Below are positions 44,134-52,793 of a stretch of DNA of 64,000 nt, piece after piece; within the stretch, counting starts at the first letter, position 1, and each line of letters opens with the position of its first letter. A program made the position numbers and the translations under genes. Under the pieces are notes generated by a model, which had not been told where the DNA came from, did no database searches, and worked only from the letters and a program-made list of their open reading frames with translations. The stretch covers positions 54,305-118,304 of the forward strand of contig NZ_KB898371.1 in NCBI RefSeq assembly GCF_000377565.1, in the 5' to 3' direction. Origin of the DNA: Rhizobium sp. 2MFCol3.1 (GTDB lineage: Bacteria > Pseudomonadota > Alphaproteobacteria > Rhizobiales > Rhizobiaceae).

Positions 44134-45003
44134 TTAGGCCGATGCCATCAACGTGGATATGCGATCGACCCGCTCCTTGATCGCGGCCAGCCGGTGGCGA
44201 TCGCCGCCGGGCACTTCGATGGAGGCCCAGCCGGAATAGCCGACTTCGGCGAGCGCGCGGTTGACCGCCGCCCAATCGCAGTCGCCATCGCCGATCTCGA
44301 CCTCGAAGCCCTTCCACGGACCCTCGCTGTTCATCTTGTCGAGGCTGTATTCCTTGACGTCGATCTTCAGGATGCGGTGACCCAGCGCCTCGATCCAATC
44401 GGCGGGGCGGCCATAGCGGAGCACATTGCCGACATCGAAATACCAGCCGATTTTCGGATGGTCGCAGGCGTCGACGAAAGCGGCGGCTTCGAGCGGGCTG
44501 AGCAGGAAGTCGTTCCACACGTTTTCGAGCGCGATGGAGACCCCCGTCTTTTCTGCGTAAGGGGTGATCTTGGCGATTTCCTCCAGCGCGCGGCTATAGG
44601 CCGTTTTGTAGGTCGTCGGGCTGTTGCGAACGACGCCGGGCACCAAGAGCACGGTATCGGCGCCGTAGAGCTTGGCATCATCAAGCGCCGTGATCATCGA
44701 GTCCACGCAGGCCTGACGGACAGCGGGATCGGCATCGGTCAGCGGGCTCTTCCAGTGCATGGAGTTGACGAGACCCGGAATGGCGACGCCGGTCTTGTCG
44801 CGTGCATCCAGCACTTCGCGGGACGGCAAGTCGTTGGGGGAATCGAGCTCGACGCCATCGAAGCCAAGGTCGCGCAGCAGCTGGAATTTTTCGAGAATGG
44901 ACAGGCTGTCCTCCTCGATCATCGACCATTTCAGGCTGATCTTCGCCAGTGGGCGAGAGGGCTGCGATGTTTTTTGGGAAGGCGAGGCGGAGGGATTGGT
45001 CAT
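44134..45003 (-). CDS. Sugar phosphate isomerase/epimerase-like TIM barrel
   Basis: Second AP_endonuc_2-type TIM barrel of the module, 289 residues, with metal-binding stretches in SIALENVWNDF, WYFDVGNVL and ILKIDVKEYS. It resembles L-ribulose-5-phosphate 3-epimerase/hexulose epimerase-type and inosose-processing proteins. It runs convergently with the toxin gene, five bases apart, and back to back with the EamA transporter. It may act on the product of the pyranose-oxidase-like enzyme. Confidence 0.8.
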   Translation of the reverse strand: MTNPSASPSQKTSQPSRPLAKISLKWSMIEEDSLSILEKFQLLRDLGFDGVELDSPNDLPSREVLDARDKTGVAIPGLVNSMHWKSPLTDADPAVRQACVDSMITALDDAKLYGADTVLLVPGVVRNSPTTYKTAYSRALEEIAKITPYAEKTGVSIALENVWNDFLLSPLEAAAFVDACDHPKIGWYFDVGNVLRYGRPADWIEALGHRILKIDVKEYSLDKMNSEGPWKGFEVEIGDGDCDWAAVNRALAEVGYSGWASIEVPGGDRHRLAAIKERVDRISTLMASA

Positions 45004-45238
45004 GCTAATGTCTTTGCTCGGAAAATGGATGCGTGGGCCGCACTATGTCATTGAACCCGCAGGTCATCAACGCCTCTTGCCGCCATCTTCGACCTTCGTG
45101 CGGTGAGTGTTTGTCTGGCCATGCCGCAGTGCAAAATAAACATGAACATGTGCCCGATTTGGCGGGTTTCGTGGCTTGAGCGACGGCACGGGCTGGACTA
45201 GTCCAGGGCCATAGCGAGCAGACGCGGTGCCGGAGACG

Positions 45239-46159
45239 ATGAACATTAAAAGTAGCAGCCCCAAGCTGCAGGGTTACCTATTCACCTTGGCTGCGGTTTT
45301 CATCTTCGCCGTCCAGGACAGCTTCTCGAAATATCTCGGCGAACGCTATTCGCCGATCCTGATCACGATGATCCGCTTCTGGGCTTTCGCGGCCTTCGTG
45401 ATGCTGCTGGCGATGCGCAAGCCCGGCGGCGTGCGTGGCGCTTTCGTCACGAAGCATCCGCTGATGCAGGTGATGCGCGGCGTGCTGCTGGTCGCGGAGA
45501 TCGCGCTGTTCGTGTTCGGCCTGGCGCATACCGGGCTTGCGATCACCCAGGCGATCTTCCAGTCGACGCCGTTGATCGTGACCATCCTGTCGATCCCGTT
45601 TCTGGGCGAGCATGTCGGCTGGCGGCGGTGGCTTGCCGTTGTCGCCGGGCTGTTCGGCGTGCTGATGATCATCAACCCGACCGGTGGCGCCTTCAGCCTC
45701 TATCTTCTGCTGCCGCTCGCCTGCGCCACCATGTTCGCGGCCTATAGCGTGGCGACGAGAGCAGTCAGCAGCAACGATTCGACTTTCACGAGCCTCGCCT
45801 ATACCGCCGTCGGTGGCGCGGTCGCGATCTCGCTGCTCGGTCCTTTCTACTGGACGCCGATCGCCGTCTCGGACTGGCCGATGGTCGCAGCACTCTGCGT
45901 TTGCGGCACGGTCAGCCACTATTGCCTGATCCGCGCCTATGACTCTTTGCAGGCCTCCGAGGTGCAGCCGCTCGCCTATCTTCAGCTCGTGGTGGGCGCG
46001 GTGATCGCGGTGATGTTCTTCGGGGAGACGTTGAGCTGGAACATGCTGCTCGGCTCGGCGATCGTCGTCGGCGCCGGTCTCTTCACCATGTGGCGGGAGC
46101 ACCGCGCGCAGTCAAAGAACAATCCGGCCTCCGGCTCGGGGATCGCCGAGCGGCCCTGA
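45239..46159 (+). CDS. EamA/DMT-family transporter
   Basis: Inner-membrane protein of 306 residues with ten predicted helices arranged as two EamA repeats (about 15-145 and 155-285). Family members export metabolites or take up small solutes; the substrate here is unknown. The ATG at 45239 follows GGAG by three bases and is preferred over GTG 45227. The C-terminal tail is polar and cytoplasmic. Confidence 0.88.
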   Translation: MNIKSSSPKLQGYLFTLAAVFIFAVQDSFSKYLGERYSPILITMIRFWAFAAFVMLLAMRKPGGVRGAFVTKHPLMQVMRGVLLVAEIALFVFGLAHTGLAITQAIFQSTPLIVTILSIPFLGEHVGWRRWLAVVAGLFGVLMIINPTGGAFSLYLLLPLACATMFAAYSVATRAVSSNDSTFTSLAYTAVGGAVAISLLGPFYWTPIAVSDWPMVAALCVCGTVSHYCLIRAYDSLQASEVQPLAYLQLVVGAVIAVMFFGETLSWNMLLGSAIVVGAGLFTMWREHRAQSKNNPASGSGIAERP

Positions 46160-46163
46160 ACGG

Positions 46164-46946
46164 CTAAAGTGCCATGTAGCTGCGCCACAGCACATAAAGG
46201 CTGACGGCGAAGATCACGCCGCGGAAGATCGTCGCCAGCGTGTTGCGCCGGTCGGCAAGCCGCGTCGCGGCGATCGTCCCGATGATACCGCCGCCAATGC
46301 CGCCCGCGATAAAATAGCCGGCGGTCGCCCAATCGACCAAACCTGATGTGGCGTAGTTGGCGGCGGTGGTCAGACCGAAGGTGCCGACGGCCATAAGCGA
46401 GGTGCCGACGGCGTTGATGAGCGGCATGCCTGTTGCGAGCAGCAGCGCCGGCACGATCAGGAAGCCGCCGCCGATCCCGAAGAAACCTGAAAACATGCCC
46501 GTCAGCAACGCGATGGCGGTCGTCTTGCCATGCACCGCCATGGTCAGCGAGTGGGCGGTGACCTCGGAAGCGGTGCGGGTCTTGCGCATGGCGAAGCTGA
46601 CGAACATCATCAGCAAGCCGAACATGAAGAGCAGTCTCTGGCCGTCGACGAGCTTGCCGAGGCTCGACCCCAGATAGGCGCCGAGCGCGCCGGCGGCCGC
46701 GAAAATCAGCGCGCAGCGCCACCAGACGTGGCCCTTGGCGGCGTGGCCGGCGAGGTTGAGATAGGCATTGGCGGAGACGGCAAGCGCGCCGGTTCCGATC
46801 GCGGTGTGCACGTCGCGCAGGCCGACGGCATACATCAGAAGCGGGGTGGCGAGGATCGATCCGCCGCCGCCGATCAGGCCCAGCGTGCAGCCGACCAGCG
46901 AGCCGGAGCCGAGCGCGAAAAGGACATGCTGGAGCGATCCATCCAC
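46164..46946 (-). CDS. Sulfite exporter TauE/SafE family protein
   Basis: Membrane protein of 260 residues with about eight helices and the TauE/SafE glycine-rich motifs GLIGGGGSILATPLL and FFGIGGGFLIVPALL, one in each half. Members export sulfite or sulfoacetate. It starts four bases after the stop of the persulfide-dioxygenase-like gene and is the last gene of a three-gene operon, where exporting the sulfite made by that enzyme would be a coherent role. Confidence 0.87.
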   Translation of the reverse strand: MDGSLQHVLFALGSGSLVGCTLGLIGGGGSILATPLLMYAVGLRDVHTAIGTGALAVSANAYLNLAGHAAKGHVWWRCALIFAAAGALGAYLGSSLGKLVDGQRLLFMFGLLMMFVSFAMRKTRTASEVTAHSLTMAVHGKTTAIALLTGMFSGFFGIGGGFLIVPALLLATGMPLINAVGTSLMAVGTFGLTTAANYATSGLVDWATAGYFIAGGIGGGIIGTIAATRLADRRNTLATIFRGVIFAVSLYVLWRSYMAL

Positions 46947-46950
46947 GGCG

Positions 46951-47829
46951 TCATCTCCCCCAGACCGATCCGGGCAGGGCGTCGAGCGGGATCTTCAGAT
47001 AGCGCCGGCCGTCGGCCTCGGGCTCCGGCAGCGCGCCGCCGCGGATATTGACCTGCAGCGCATGCAAGATGAGCTTCGGCATCGGCAGGGTTCTGTCGCG
47101 GGCCTCCCGGATCTCGATGAACGCGGCGCGCGAACGACCGGCGACATGCGGGTTCTTTTGCTTCTGTTCGGCCACCGAGCTTTCCCACAAGGCCGCGCGT
47201 CCGCCGGGCATGTAGTCGTGGCCGGTGAAAAGCCGGGTCTGGTCGGGGAGAACCAGGATGCGCTCGATCGACGTCCACAGGCTATCGGCGCTGCCGCCTG
47301 GAAAATCCGCCCGCGCCGAGCCGCTATCGGGCATGAAGAGCGTGTCGTGGATAAAGGCGGCGTCGCCGATGATATAGCTGATCGACGCCAGCGTGTGACC
47401 GGGCGAATGCATCACGCGGGCTTCGAGATCGCCGATCCTGAAGGTGTCGCCTTCAGAAAACAGCCGGTCCCATTGCGATCCGTCGCAGGCGAGGTCGGGC
47501 CAGTTGTAAATCTCCCTCCAGATCTTCTGCACCTGCACGACATGCTCGCCGATCGCCGTCGGTACGCCGGTGCGTTTCTTGAGGTAGGAGGCGGCGGAGA
47601 AATGGTCGGCATGCGGATGCGTGTCGAGGATCCACTCAAGCGTCAGGTCATGGCGCGCGATATGATCAAGCAGGCGGTCGGCATTCGTTGTTGCCGTCGA
47701 GCCCGACTTCTCGTCGAAATCGAGCACGGGGTCGATGATGGCGCATTTGCGTGTGGTCGGGCAGGACACCACATACTGGATGCTGCCCGTGCGCACATCG
47801 TGAAAGCCGGCGACCTCAGGCTGCTGCAT
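46951..47829 (-). CDS. Persulfide-dioxygenase-like MBL-fold hydrolase
   Basis: Metallo-beta-lactamase-fold protein of 292 residues. The metal-binding motif is H71-P-H73-A-D75-H76, with further ligands in SPGHTLASISY (His) and HDTLFMPDSGSARADFPGG (Asp). This arrangement, with the SGSARADF stretch, is that of ETHE1/Blh persulfide dioxygenases, which oxidise glutathione persulfide to sulfite. It overlaps the preceding aminotransferase-like gene by 14 bases. A rhodanese domain and a BigR-type regulator, found with some homologs, are absent here. Confidence 0.85.
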   Translation of the reverse strand: MQQPEVAGFHDVRTGSIQYVVSCPTTRKCAIIDPVLDFDEKSGSTATTNADRLLDHIARHDLTLEWILDTHPHADHFSAASYLKKRTGVPTAIGEHVVQVQKIWREIYNWPDLACDGSQWDRLFSEGDTFRIGDLEARVMHSPGHTLASISYIIGDAAFIHDTLFMPDSGSARADFPGGSADSLWTSIERILVLPDQTRLFTGHDYMPGGRAALWESSVAEQKQKNPHVAGRSRAAFIEIREARDRTLPMPKLILHALQVNIRGGALPEPEADGRRYLKIPLDALPGSVWGR

Positions 47830-49315
47830 AGACCGTGCTCTCCGTGGCCGCCGCGCGCGGGAAGAAGATCGCCCGGCTCGGATCGAAATCGTAATCCGCT
47901 GCGAAAGCGGTCGCGTCAGCGGCGATCTGGGCGACGGAATCGAGAATGAAACGGACCTTCACGTCATCGAGCAGGACGCTGAAATTCAACCTGATGAAGC
48001 CGGGCTTCATGATCTCGTCGCCGGACAGAATGGCCTGCCGGATCGCCTCCGACTGCTGATCGTCGATCGAGAGCAGCCGGTGGACATAAGGCCCGGCGCA
48101 GGCGCAGCCGCCGCGCGCCTGGATGCCGAAGCGGTCGCTCAGCATGCGCGTGATCAGCTGCTGATGGACATAGCCGCCCTTGCCGTCCTTAACGCGGAAC
48201 GAGAAGATGGGCAGACGGTCCGGGCCTGGCAGGCCAAGGATTTCCAGTCGCTCGATATCTCTCCAGGCGCTGAAAGCACGCGCCGCAAGCGCATTATTGC
48301 GCTCGGCCATCGCCTGCGTGCCGATTGCGTCCTTGACGATGAAGGCGAGTGCCGCCCTGATGTCGCCGACGACATTCGGCGTGCCGGCTTCCTCGCGGGC
48401 CTCGAGGCTGTCGCTATAGTCATGCGTCGTGGGCGACACGAACTTCACCGTGCCACCACCCGGCCATGATGGCTTGGTCGCCGAGACAGCGTCCCGCCGC
48501 ACGATCAGGATACCGGAAGCGCCGGGGCCGCCGATGAACTTGTGTGGTGAGACGACGATGGCGTCGATCTCAGCATCAGGCGCCGGTGACATGGCGATCG
48601 GCACATAGGGGCCGGCGCCGGCGTAGTCCCAGATCATCCTGGCGCCGGCGGCCTTGACGATGCCGGTGATCTTCGCGACGTCGCTGGTGATGCCGGTGAT
48701 GTTGGAGGCAGCGGAGAGGGTGCAGATCGTGATATCCGCGTCGCCATCGCGTAGTGCTGCTTCGAGCAGAGCAATGTCAGGGCCGCCCGATGCCTGCTCG
48801 GCGATCTCGACGACCTCCGCGCCGCTCTCGCGCCAGGGCAGGATGTTGGAGTGATGCTCGTAGGGGCCGATCACGACGCGAACGGACTTGCCCGCCGCAA
48901 TCGCGTCCGTCACGCCGAACAGCGAGACCAGCCGATTGATCCCCGCTGTCGCGCCGGAGCCCGTGAAGATGACGGCATGATCAGCACTTGCGCCGCAGAA
49001 CCCGCCGATCAATCCGCGGGCTTCGCGCCGCATGCGGGTCATGAAGCCACCGCAATAGGAGGCCTCGGTGTGGCTGTTGGCGTAATAGGGGAGAACCTCT
49101 TCGAGAACGAAACGCTCGACCTGGTGCAACGCCCGGCCCGACGCGACATAGTCGGCGTAGACGAGGTTCTTATCGCCGTAGGGACCGGATATCTTCGCTT
49201 TCGCTCCGACCAGCCCGTCGCGAAGAGCGGCGATGACATCGGCGCCTCCGAGACCGTCGCGGAATTTCGACAATGCTGTCGCTGTCTGCGATGGGGCGAG
49301 GCGAGGGGTTTCCAC
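47816..49315 (-). CDS. Class V aminotransferase-like PLP enzyme (cysteine desulfurase-like)
   Basis: PLP-dependent protein of 499 residues. The cofactor lysine is Lys259 in VVSPHKFIGGPGASG, and the PLP-binding Asp lies in IWDYAGAGPY. Near the C-terminus a cysteine loop (RGGCACAGPYVHRLL) resembles the mobile catalytic loop of cysteine desulfurases (SufS/IscS type). It could release sulfur as persulfide, which the next enzyme oxidises. It is longer than SufS by about 90 residues. First gene of the operon, with a palindrome 90 bases upstream. Confidence 0.82.
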   Translation of the reverse strand: METPRLAPSQTATALSKFRDGLGGADVIAALRDGLVGAKAKISGPYGDKNLVYADYVASGRALHQVERFVLEEVLPYYANSHTEASYCGGFMTRMRREARGLIGGFCGASADHAVIFTGSGATAGINRLVSLFGVTDAIAAGKSVRVVIGPYEHHSNILPWRESGAEVVEIAEQASGGPDIALLEAALRDGDADITICTLSAASNITGITSDVAKITGIVKAAGARMIWDYAGAGPYVPIAMSPAPDAEIDAIVVSPHKFIGGPGASGILIVRRDAVSATKPSWPGGGTVKFVSPTTHDYSDSLEAREEAGTPNVVGDIRAALAFIVKDAIGTQAMAERNNALAARAFSAWRDIERLEILGLPGPDRLPIFSFRVKDGKGGYVHQQLITRMLSDRFGIQARGGCACAGPYVHRLLSIDDQQSEAIRQAILSGDEIMKPGFIRLNFSVLLDDVKVRFILDSVAQIAADATAFAADYDFDPSRAIFFPRAAATESTVYAAA

Positions 49316-49405
49316 GGGCGTTCTCCTTGCTGGGGATGGCGACGTGGATTGTAATCTGGAACGGGCCGAGCAAACTCACCTGATTTTAGGCAGAATTGGC
49401 TGAAG

Positions 49406-49423
49406 TTAGATCAAATGATCTAA
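49406..49423. promoter_or_regulatory. Palindrome upstream of the sulfur operon
   Basis: Perfect 18-bp palindrome TTAGATCAAATGATCTAA, 90 bases before the start of the class V PLP enzyme, in an AT-rich part of the 306-base gap 49316-49621. It looks like the site of an ArsR- or MarR-type dimer. The rest of the gap shows no gene, only a weak hairpin CGCCTTG/CAAGGCG at 49565-49585. Confidence 0.5.
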
Positions 49424-49621
49424 TCCGAGAGGATATGCGCTTATTTTGATATGACTAAGCCAATGGCCTCGATTTGGCTAAGCGGAAACGGCGGCGATTC
49501 AGGATGACGGATTGCCGGAAACGGGACGGAGCACCCCCGCAAACAACGCGCACGACAAAGCCGACGCCTTGCGCAAGACAAGGCGCCGACCAACTGGCGA
49601 ACTTGGATATTCCTGCCCGGA

Positions 49622-49840
49622 TTAGCCTTCGTAATGCCCGGACGCGGCTTCCTTGGCGGACTTCACGACGACGGCAAAATTGACGTCCTTCGTGATCGAC
49701 GTGCCGCTCTTGCGGAGATCGGCGACCTCCTTGAGCTTGCTGCCCGCCGGCGGATCGAGCGGGGTGACGGTTCCCGCGCGGAGATCGGCGACCCAAAGAC
49801 CTTCTTCGCCGGTGATGCTGATGACAACGACTGCGCTCAT
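49622..49840 (-). CDS. Small protein of unknown function downstream of the SARP/TPR gene
   Basis: Protein of 72 residues with no signal peptide, cysteine or recognised motif (start MSAVVVISITGEEG, then KDVNFAVVVKSAKEA near the end). The start ATG follows AGGGAAAG. It lies 26 bases after the stop of the SARP-like regulator gene on the same strand, so it is probably co-transcribed. A short unknown protein beside a TfuA gene can suggest a modified peptide precursor, but there is no core-like Cys, Ser or Thr run. Confidence 0.5.
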   Translation of the reverse strand: MSAVVVISITGEEGLWVADLRAGTVTPLDPPAGSKLKEVADLRKSGTSITKDVNFAVVVKSAKEAASGHYEG

Positions 49841-49866
49841 GTTCTCTTTCCCTCTAAGATGAACTG

Positions 49867-51807
49867 TTAAAAGCCTGCCTTCTTGAGGCCCTCTCGGTAG
49901 AGGTCCTTATGCCATTGCTCCTTGCTGGGGACTGCCGCCAGCCAGGTATCGACGTCGAAATTCGGGTTTGCCTCGCGCACGCGGCGCACGAGAATGCGTG
50001 CCTTGTCGGCATGCCCCATCATCGCCCAGCTGGCTGCCGCCAGGCGATCCGCCAGGCTCGGGTCGGACATCTGGCCGATGTAGTCGATCGACGAGCCGAA
50101 TTCACCGAGCGCGTAGTTGGCGCCGGCCGCCGTCCAGAGATACATGTCAGGGGTCAGCGGGTTCAGCTCGATCGCCCGCTCGATCTTCTGCAGCGCCATG
50201 CTGGGTCGCGAGCAGTGTACCAGCGTGTCGGCGTGGTCGGCGATGACGTCGGCATAATGCGGCGCCAGCGCTTCGGCGACTTCCATCGCCTCGGCGCTCT
50301 CGTCGAAGTCGCCCTGCAGCAGCTTGGCGACCCCGAATTCGCGGTAGCCATCGGCGAAGTCCGAGCGCTTCTCGATCGCCTGCCGGGAGAGGTTCTCCGC
50401 CTGCTTCAGGAGCTCGATATCGCCGCGCGCGGTGAGCAGCCACTCCTTGGAATAGGTGCGTCCCATGGCGCTCAGCGCCGGCGCGAAATCGGGGCTCGCG
50501 GCAAGCGCTGCCTTCATCTCCTTGCGCGCGCGCCGGAGATTGGGAAGCGTCATCCTGGCCATGTCGCGTTTGCCGGCGAGATAGCGGTGATAGGCCGCGG
50601 GATTGAGTTCGATATCGGCGCGCTGCTCTTCATGGCGGGCGATTTCGCGCGAGACGGAGAGCGCGATCTGTCGCGAGATCGCACGCTTGTCGCGCAGCAG
50701 ATCGAGACGGCGCAGCCCGAAGCGTTCGGCCCACAGAACCTGCGCGTCGTCGACGAAGATCAGCTGGGCAAACAGCGTCACGTCGTCGCCGCTGCCGCTG
50801 ATGCGCGTCTCCAGCACATAGTTGACAGCTTGGCGCTCGAAGAAGGCGGCCTGCGTTTCTACATTGTGGCCGACCTGGACCGCGGAGTAGGGCGCGATCA
50901 CTCGCAGGCTGTTGAAGGCGCAAAAGCCGATGGTGATGTCCTCGATCAGCGACGAGGCGATGAGGCCCGCATCCGGGCTCACCGTCTGGTTGCTCGGTGG
51001 AAGCAGCACGAGACGCGGGATCGCACGGGCGATGCTGCCCGCTTCGGCGGCCAAGCCGGCGGCCGCACCATTGCGGGAAGGCGCTTTCGCTTCGGCCGCG
51101 ACCTTCGTGGCGCCGTTACCCTTGTCGGATGCCGAGAATTTGGCGCCGCGCTCGATCGAGCCACGTCGTTTCGCGAAATAATTTTGAAGCGATTCAACGT
51201 CTTGCTCGGCGTTGAAGATCTTCAGCAATAGCTGCAGCGTCTCCGGATCCTGCGGCTCGGAACGGAAGAGAATGACCGCTGCCTTGCGCAGCACTTCCGC
51301 GTCGTCGCGGGTCTGCGCATCGCCATGGGCTGCCCTCAGCGTCCGTTCGAGAAGCTCGACATGCCGGTTTCCCTCGTCGACGACCCAGCTCTTGAACTCC
51401 CGGCTCTGGATCTTGACCGGGCCTAGGAAGGGCTGATCGAGCAGCTTGACCAGCCGCCGCAGCCGCGCGAATGGCGCCGCGGCCTCGTCTTCCCGGACAA
51501 GCTGGATGTCCGACGTCAGCACAGCACGGTCGATCGCGATCGTGCTGCCCTCGAAGGACACGAAGCTGGAACCGAGCTCGCTCTGGTAGGCCTTCAACCG
51601 CGACAGCAGCTTTCGCAAGGTCGTGTCGGAAGCGCCGTTATCCGTTTCGCCCCATAGAAAGCGGGCAATCGTGGTTCGATATGCCGATCCCTCGTCGAGG
51701 GTCAGCAGGTAGGCAAGCAGCAAAAGCCCCTTCTCGGGCAAGGCGATGGGATTGCCATCCTCGCCGGCCAACCGCAGCTTTCCAAAGGTCTCCAGAACGA
51801 ACGTCAT
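49867..51807 (-). CDS. SARP/BTAD-like regulator with TolB-like and TPR domains
   Basis: Protein of 646 residues. The N-terminus has a SARP-type winged helix (LRLAGEDGNPIALPEKGLLLLAYLL and TTLRKLLSRLKAY) followed by a bacterial transcriptional activator domain (about 100-215). A low-complexity linker leads to a TolB-N-like section (about 265-390), then TPR helices (about 410-630). No transmembrane segment is clear. It should bind DNA and sense a protein or peptide partner. It is divergent from the tfuA-like gene, with 230 bases between them and no recognised operator. Confidence 0.8.
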   Translation of the reverse strand: MTFVLETFGKLRLAGEDGNPIALPEKGLLLLAYLLTLDEGSAYRTTIARFLWGETDNGASDTTLRKLLSRLKAYQSELGSSFVSFEGSTIAIDRAVLTSDIQLVREDEAAAPFARLRRLVKLLDQPFLGPVKIQSREFKSWVVDEGNRHVELLERTLRAAHGDAQTRDDAEVLRKAAVILFRSEPQDPETLQLLLKIFNAEQDVESLQNYFAKRRGSIERGAKFSASDKGNGATKVAAEAKAPSRNGAAAGLAAEAGSIARAIPRLVLLPPSNQTVSPDAGLIASSLIEDITIGFCAFNSLRVIAPYSAVQVGHNVETQAAFFERQAVNYVLETRISGSGDDVTLFAQLIFVDDAQVLWAERFGLRRLDLLRDKRAISRQIALSVSREIARHEEQRADIELNPAAYHRYLAGKRDMARMTLPNLRRARKEMKAALAASPDFAPALSAMGRTYSKEWLLTARGDIELLKQAENLSRQAIEKRSDFADGYREFGVAKLLQGDFDESAEAMEVAEALAPHYADVIADHADTLVHCSRPSMALQKIERAIELNPLTPDMYLWTAAGANYALGEFGSSIDYIGQMSDPSLADRLAAASWAMMGHADKARILVRRVREANPNFDVDTWLAAVPSKEQWHKDLYREGLKKAGF

Positions 51808-52037
51808 TTCACCCCTGATCAGCCCGTTTTTATTGGGCGCCGCCTCGTCCCAACAAGCAGTTTGTCACGATGCGCGCCGACATTCAACAGCTGCATTCGC
51901 ACTTGCGAGACGCAAAGGTTGCAATATCCTCGCGCTCGGAAGCGTTCGCCTACAGCTTGTCACACGCCGGCGGTTGCAAGTGAATGCGCGAAACAACGTA
52001 TGGTCTTTCGGGCGTGCAACATGAGATCGGGATCGAG

Positions 52038-52751
52038 ATGCGAGTGATCTTTGCCGGACCGACGCTCTTTAGTGCGGATCTGCCACGAAGCGGGGACTAC
52101 GAACTGCGCCCGCCGGCGCGGCAGGGCGATCTCTATCGGGCCGTACTGCAAGGCGCCAATGTCGTTGGGCTGATCGACGGCATCTACGAACATGTTCCGG
52201 CCATATGGCACAAGGAGATACTGTTCGGCCTTTCGCACGGCGTGCACATCTACGGAGCCGCGAGCATGGGCGCCTTGCGGGCAGCCGAGTGTGCAACCTT
52301 CGGCATGGTGGGGATCGGCGAAATCTACGAGGGCTATGCCTCGGGCGCGCTGGAGGATGATTCGGATGTCGCGCAATCGCACGCGCCGGCGGAGATGGGC
52401 TTTCGTCCATTGAGCGAGCCGCTCGTCAACGTCCGCGCGACGCTTGCGCGGTGCCTGGATCTGTCGCTGATCACCGCCGAGGAGCACGATCTGTTGCAGG
52501 CGGCGGCGCGCGACATGTTCTTCAAGAACCGCACCTGCCGGTCTGTCGTGCGAAAGGCGCTAGGCGATGGCGTGCGTGCAGAGGCGGTGCTGGCGCAGCT
52601 GCGCCAGCATGCCGTCAACCTCAAGCTTCGCGATGCCGAACGGCTGATCGAGGCGGTCGCGAGCACGCCGGATAAAAGGTTTACGCCGACGTTCGAGTGG
52701 ACCTTCCAGGCGACGGATTTCTGGAAGGCGGAGTTTCCCGATAGCGACTGA
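52038..52751 (+). CDS. TfuA-like protein (no YcaO partner in window)
   Basis: Protein of 237 residues with the TfuA core in order: MRVIFAGPTLF at the start, GLIDGIYEHVPAIWHKEIL, and HGVHIYGAASMGALRAAEC, ending near residue 85. TfuA proteins act with YcaO to install thioamides in ribosomal peptides (trifolitoxin family) and in methanogen enzymes. ATG 52038 matches the family start; an in-frame ATG at 51984 adds 18 residues. The C-terminal half is less conserved. No YcaO is seen within 64 kb, so the partner must be elsewhere or the protein acts alone. Confidence 0.85.
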   Translation: MRVIFAGPTLFSADLPRSGDYELRPPARQGDLYRAVLQGANVVGLIDGIYEHVPAIWHKEILFGLSHGVHIYGAASMGALRAAECATFGMVGIGEIYEGYASGALEDDSDVAQSHAPAEMGFRPLSEPLVNVRATLARCLDLSLITAEEHDLLQAAARDMFFKNRTCRSVVRKALGDGVRAEAVLAQLRQHAVNLKLRDAERLIEAVASTPDKRFTPTFEWTFQATDFWKAEFPDSD

Positions 52752-52793
52752 GCGACGCGGAATCCGCGGATGGATGCATCAGGCCGACAGGAC

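Noticed and set aside
42488..45003. Complete C-glycoside lyase (CarB/CarC or DgpB/DgpC)
   Set aside because: Only the TIM-barrel type is present; no small beta-sandwich partner gene was found in the module.
49622..49840. RiPP precursor for the TfuA-like protein
   Set aside because: No Cys, no leader/core layout, on the opposite strand from tfuA, and no YcaO nearby; kept only as a small unknown protein.
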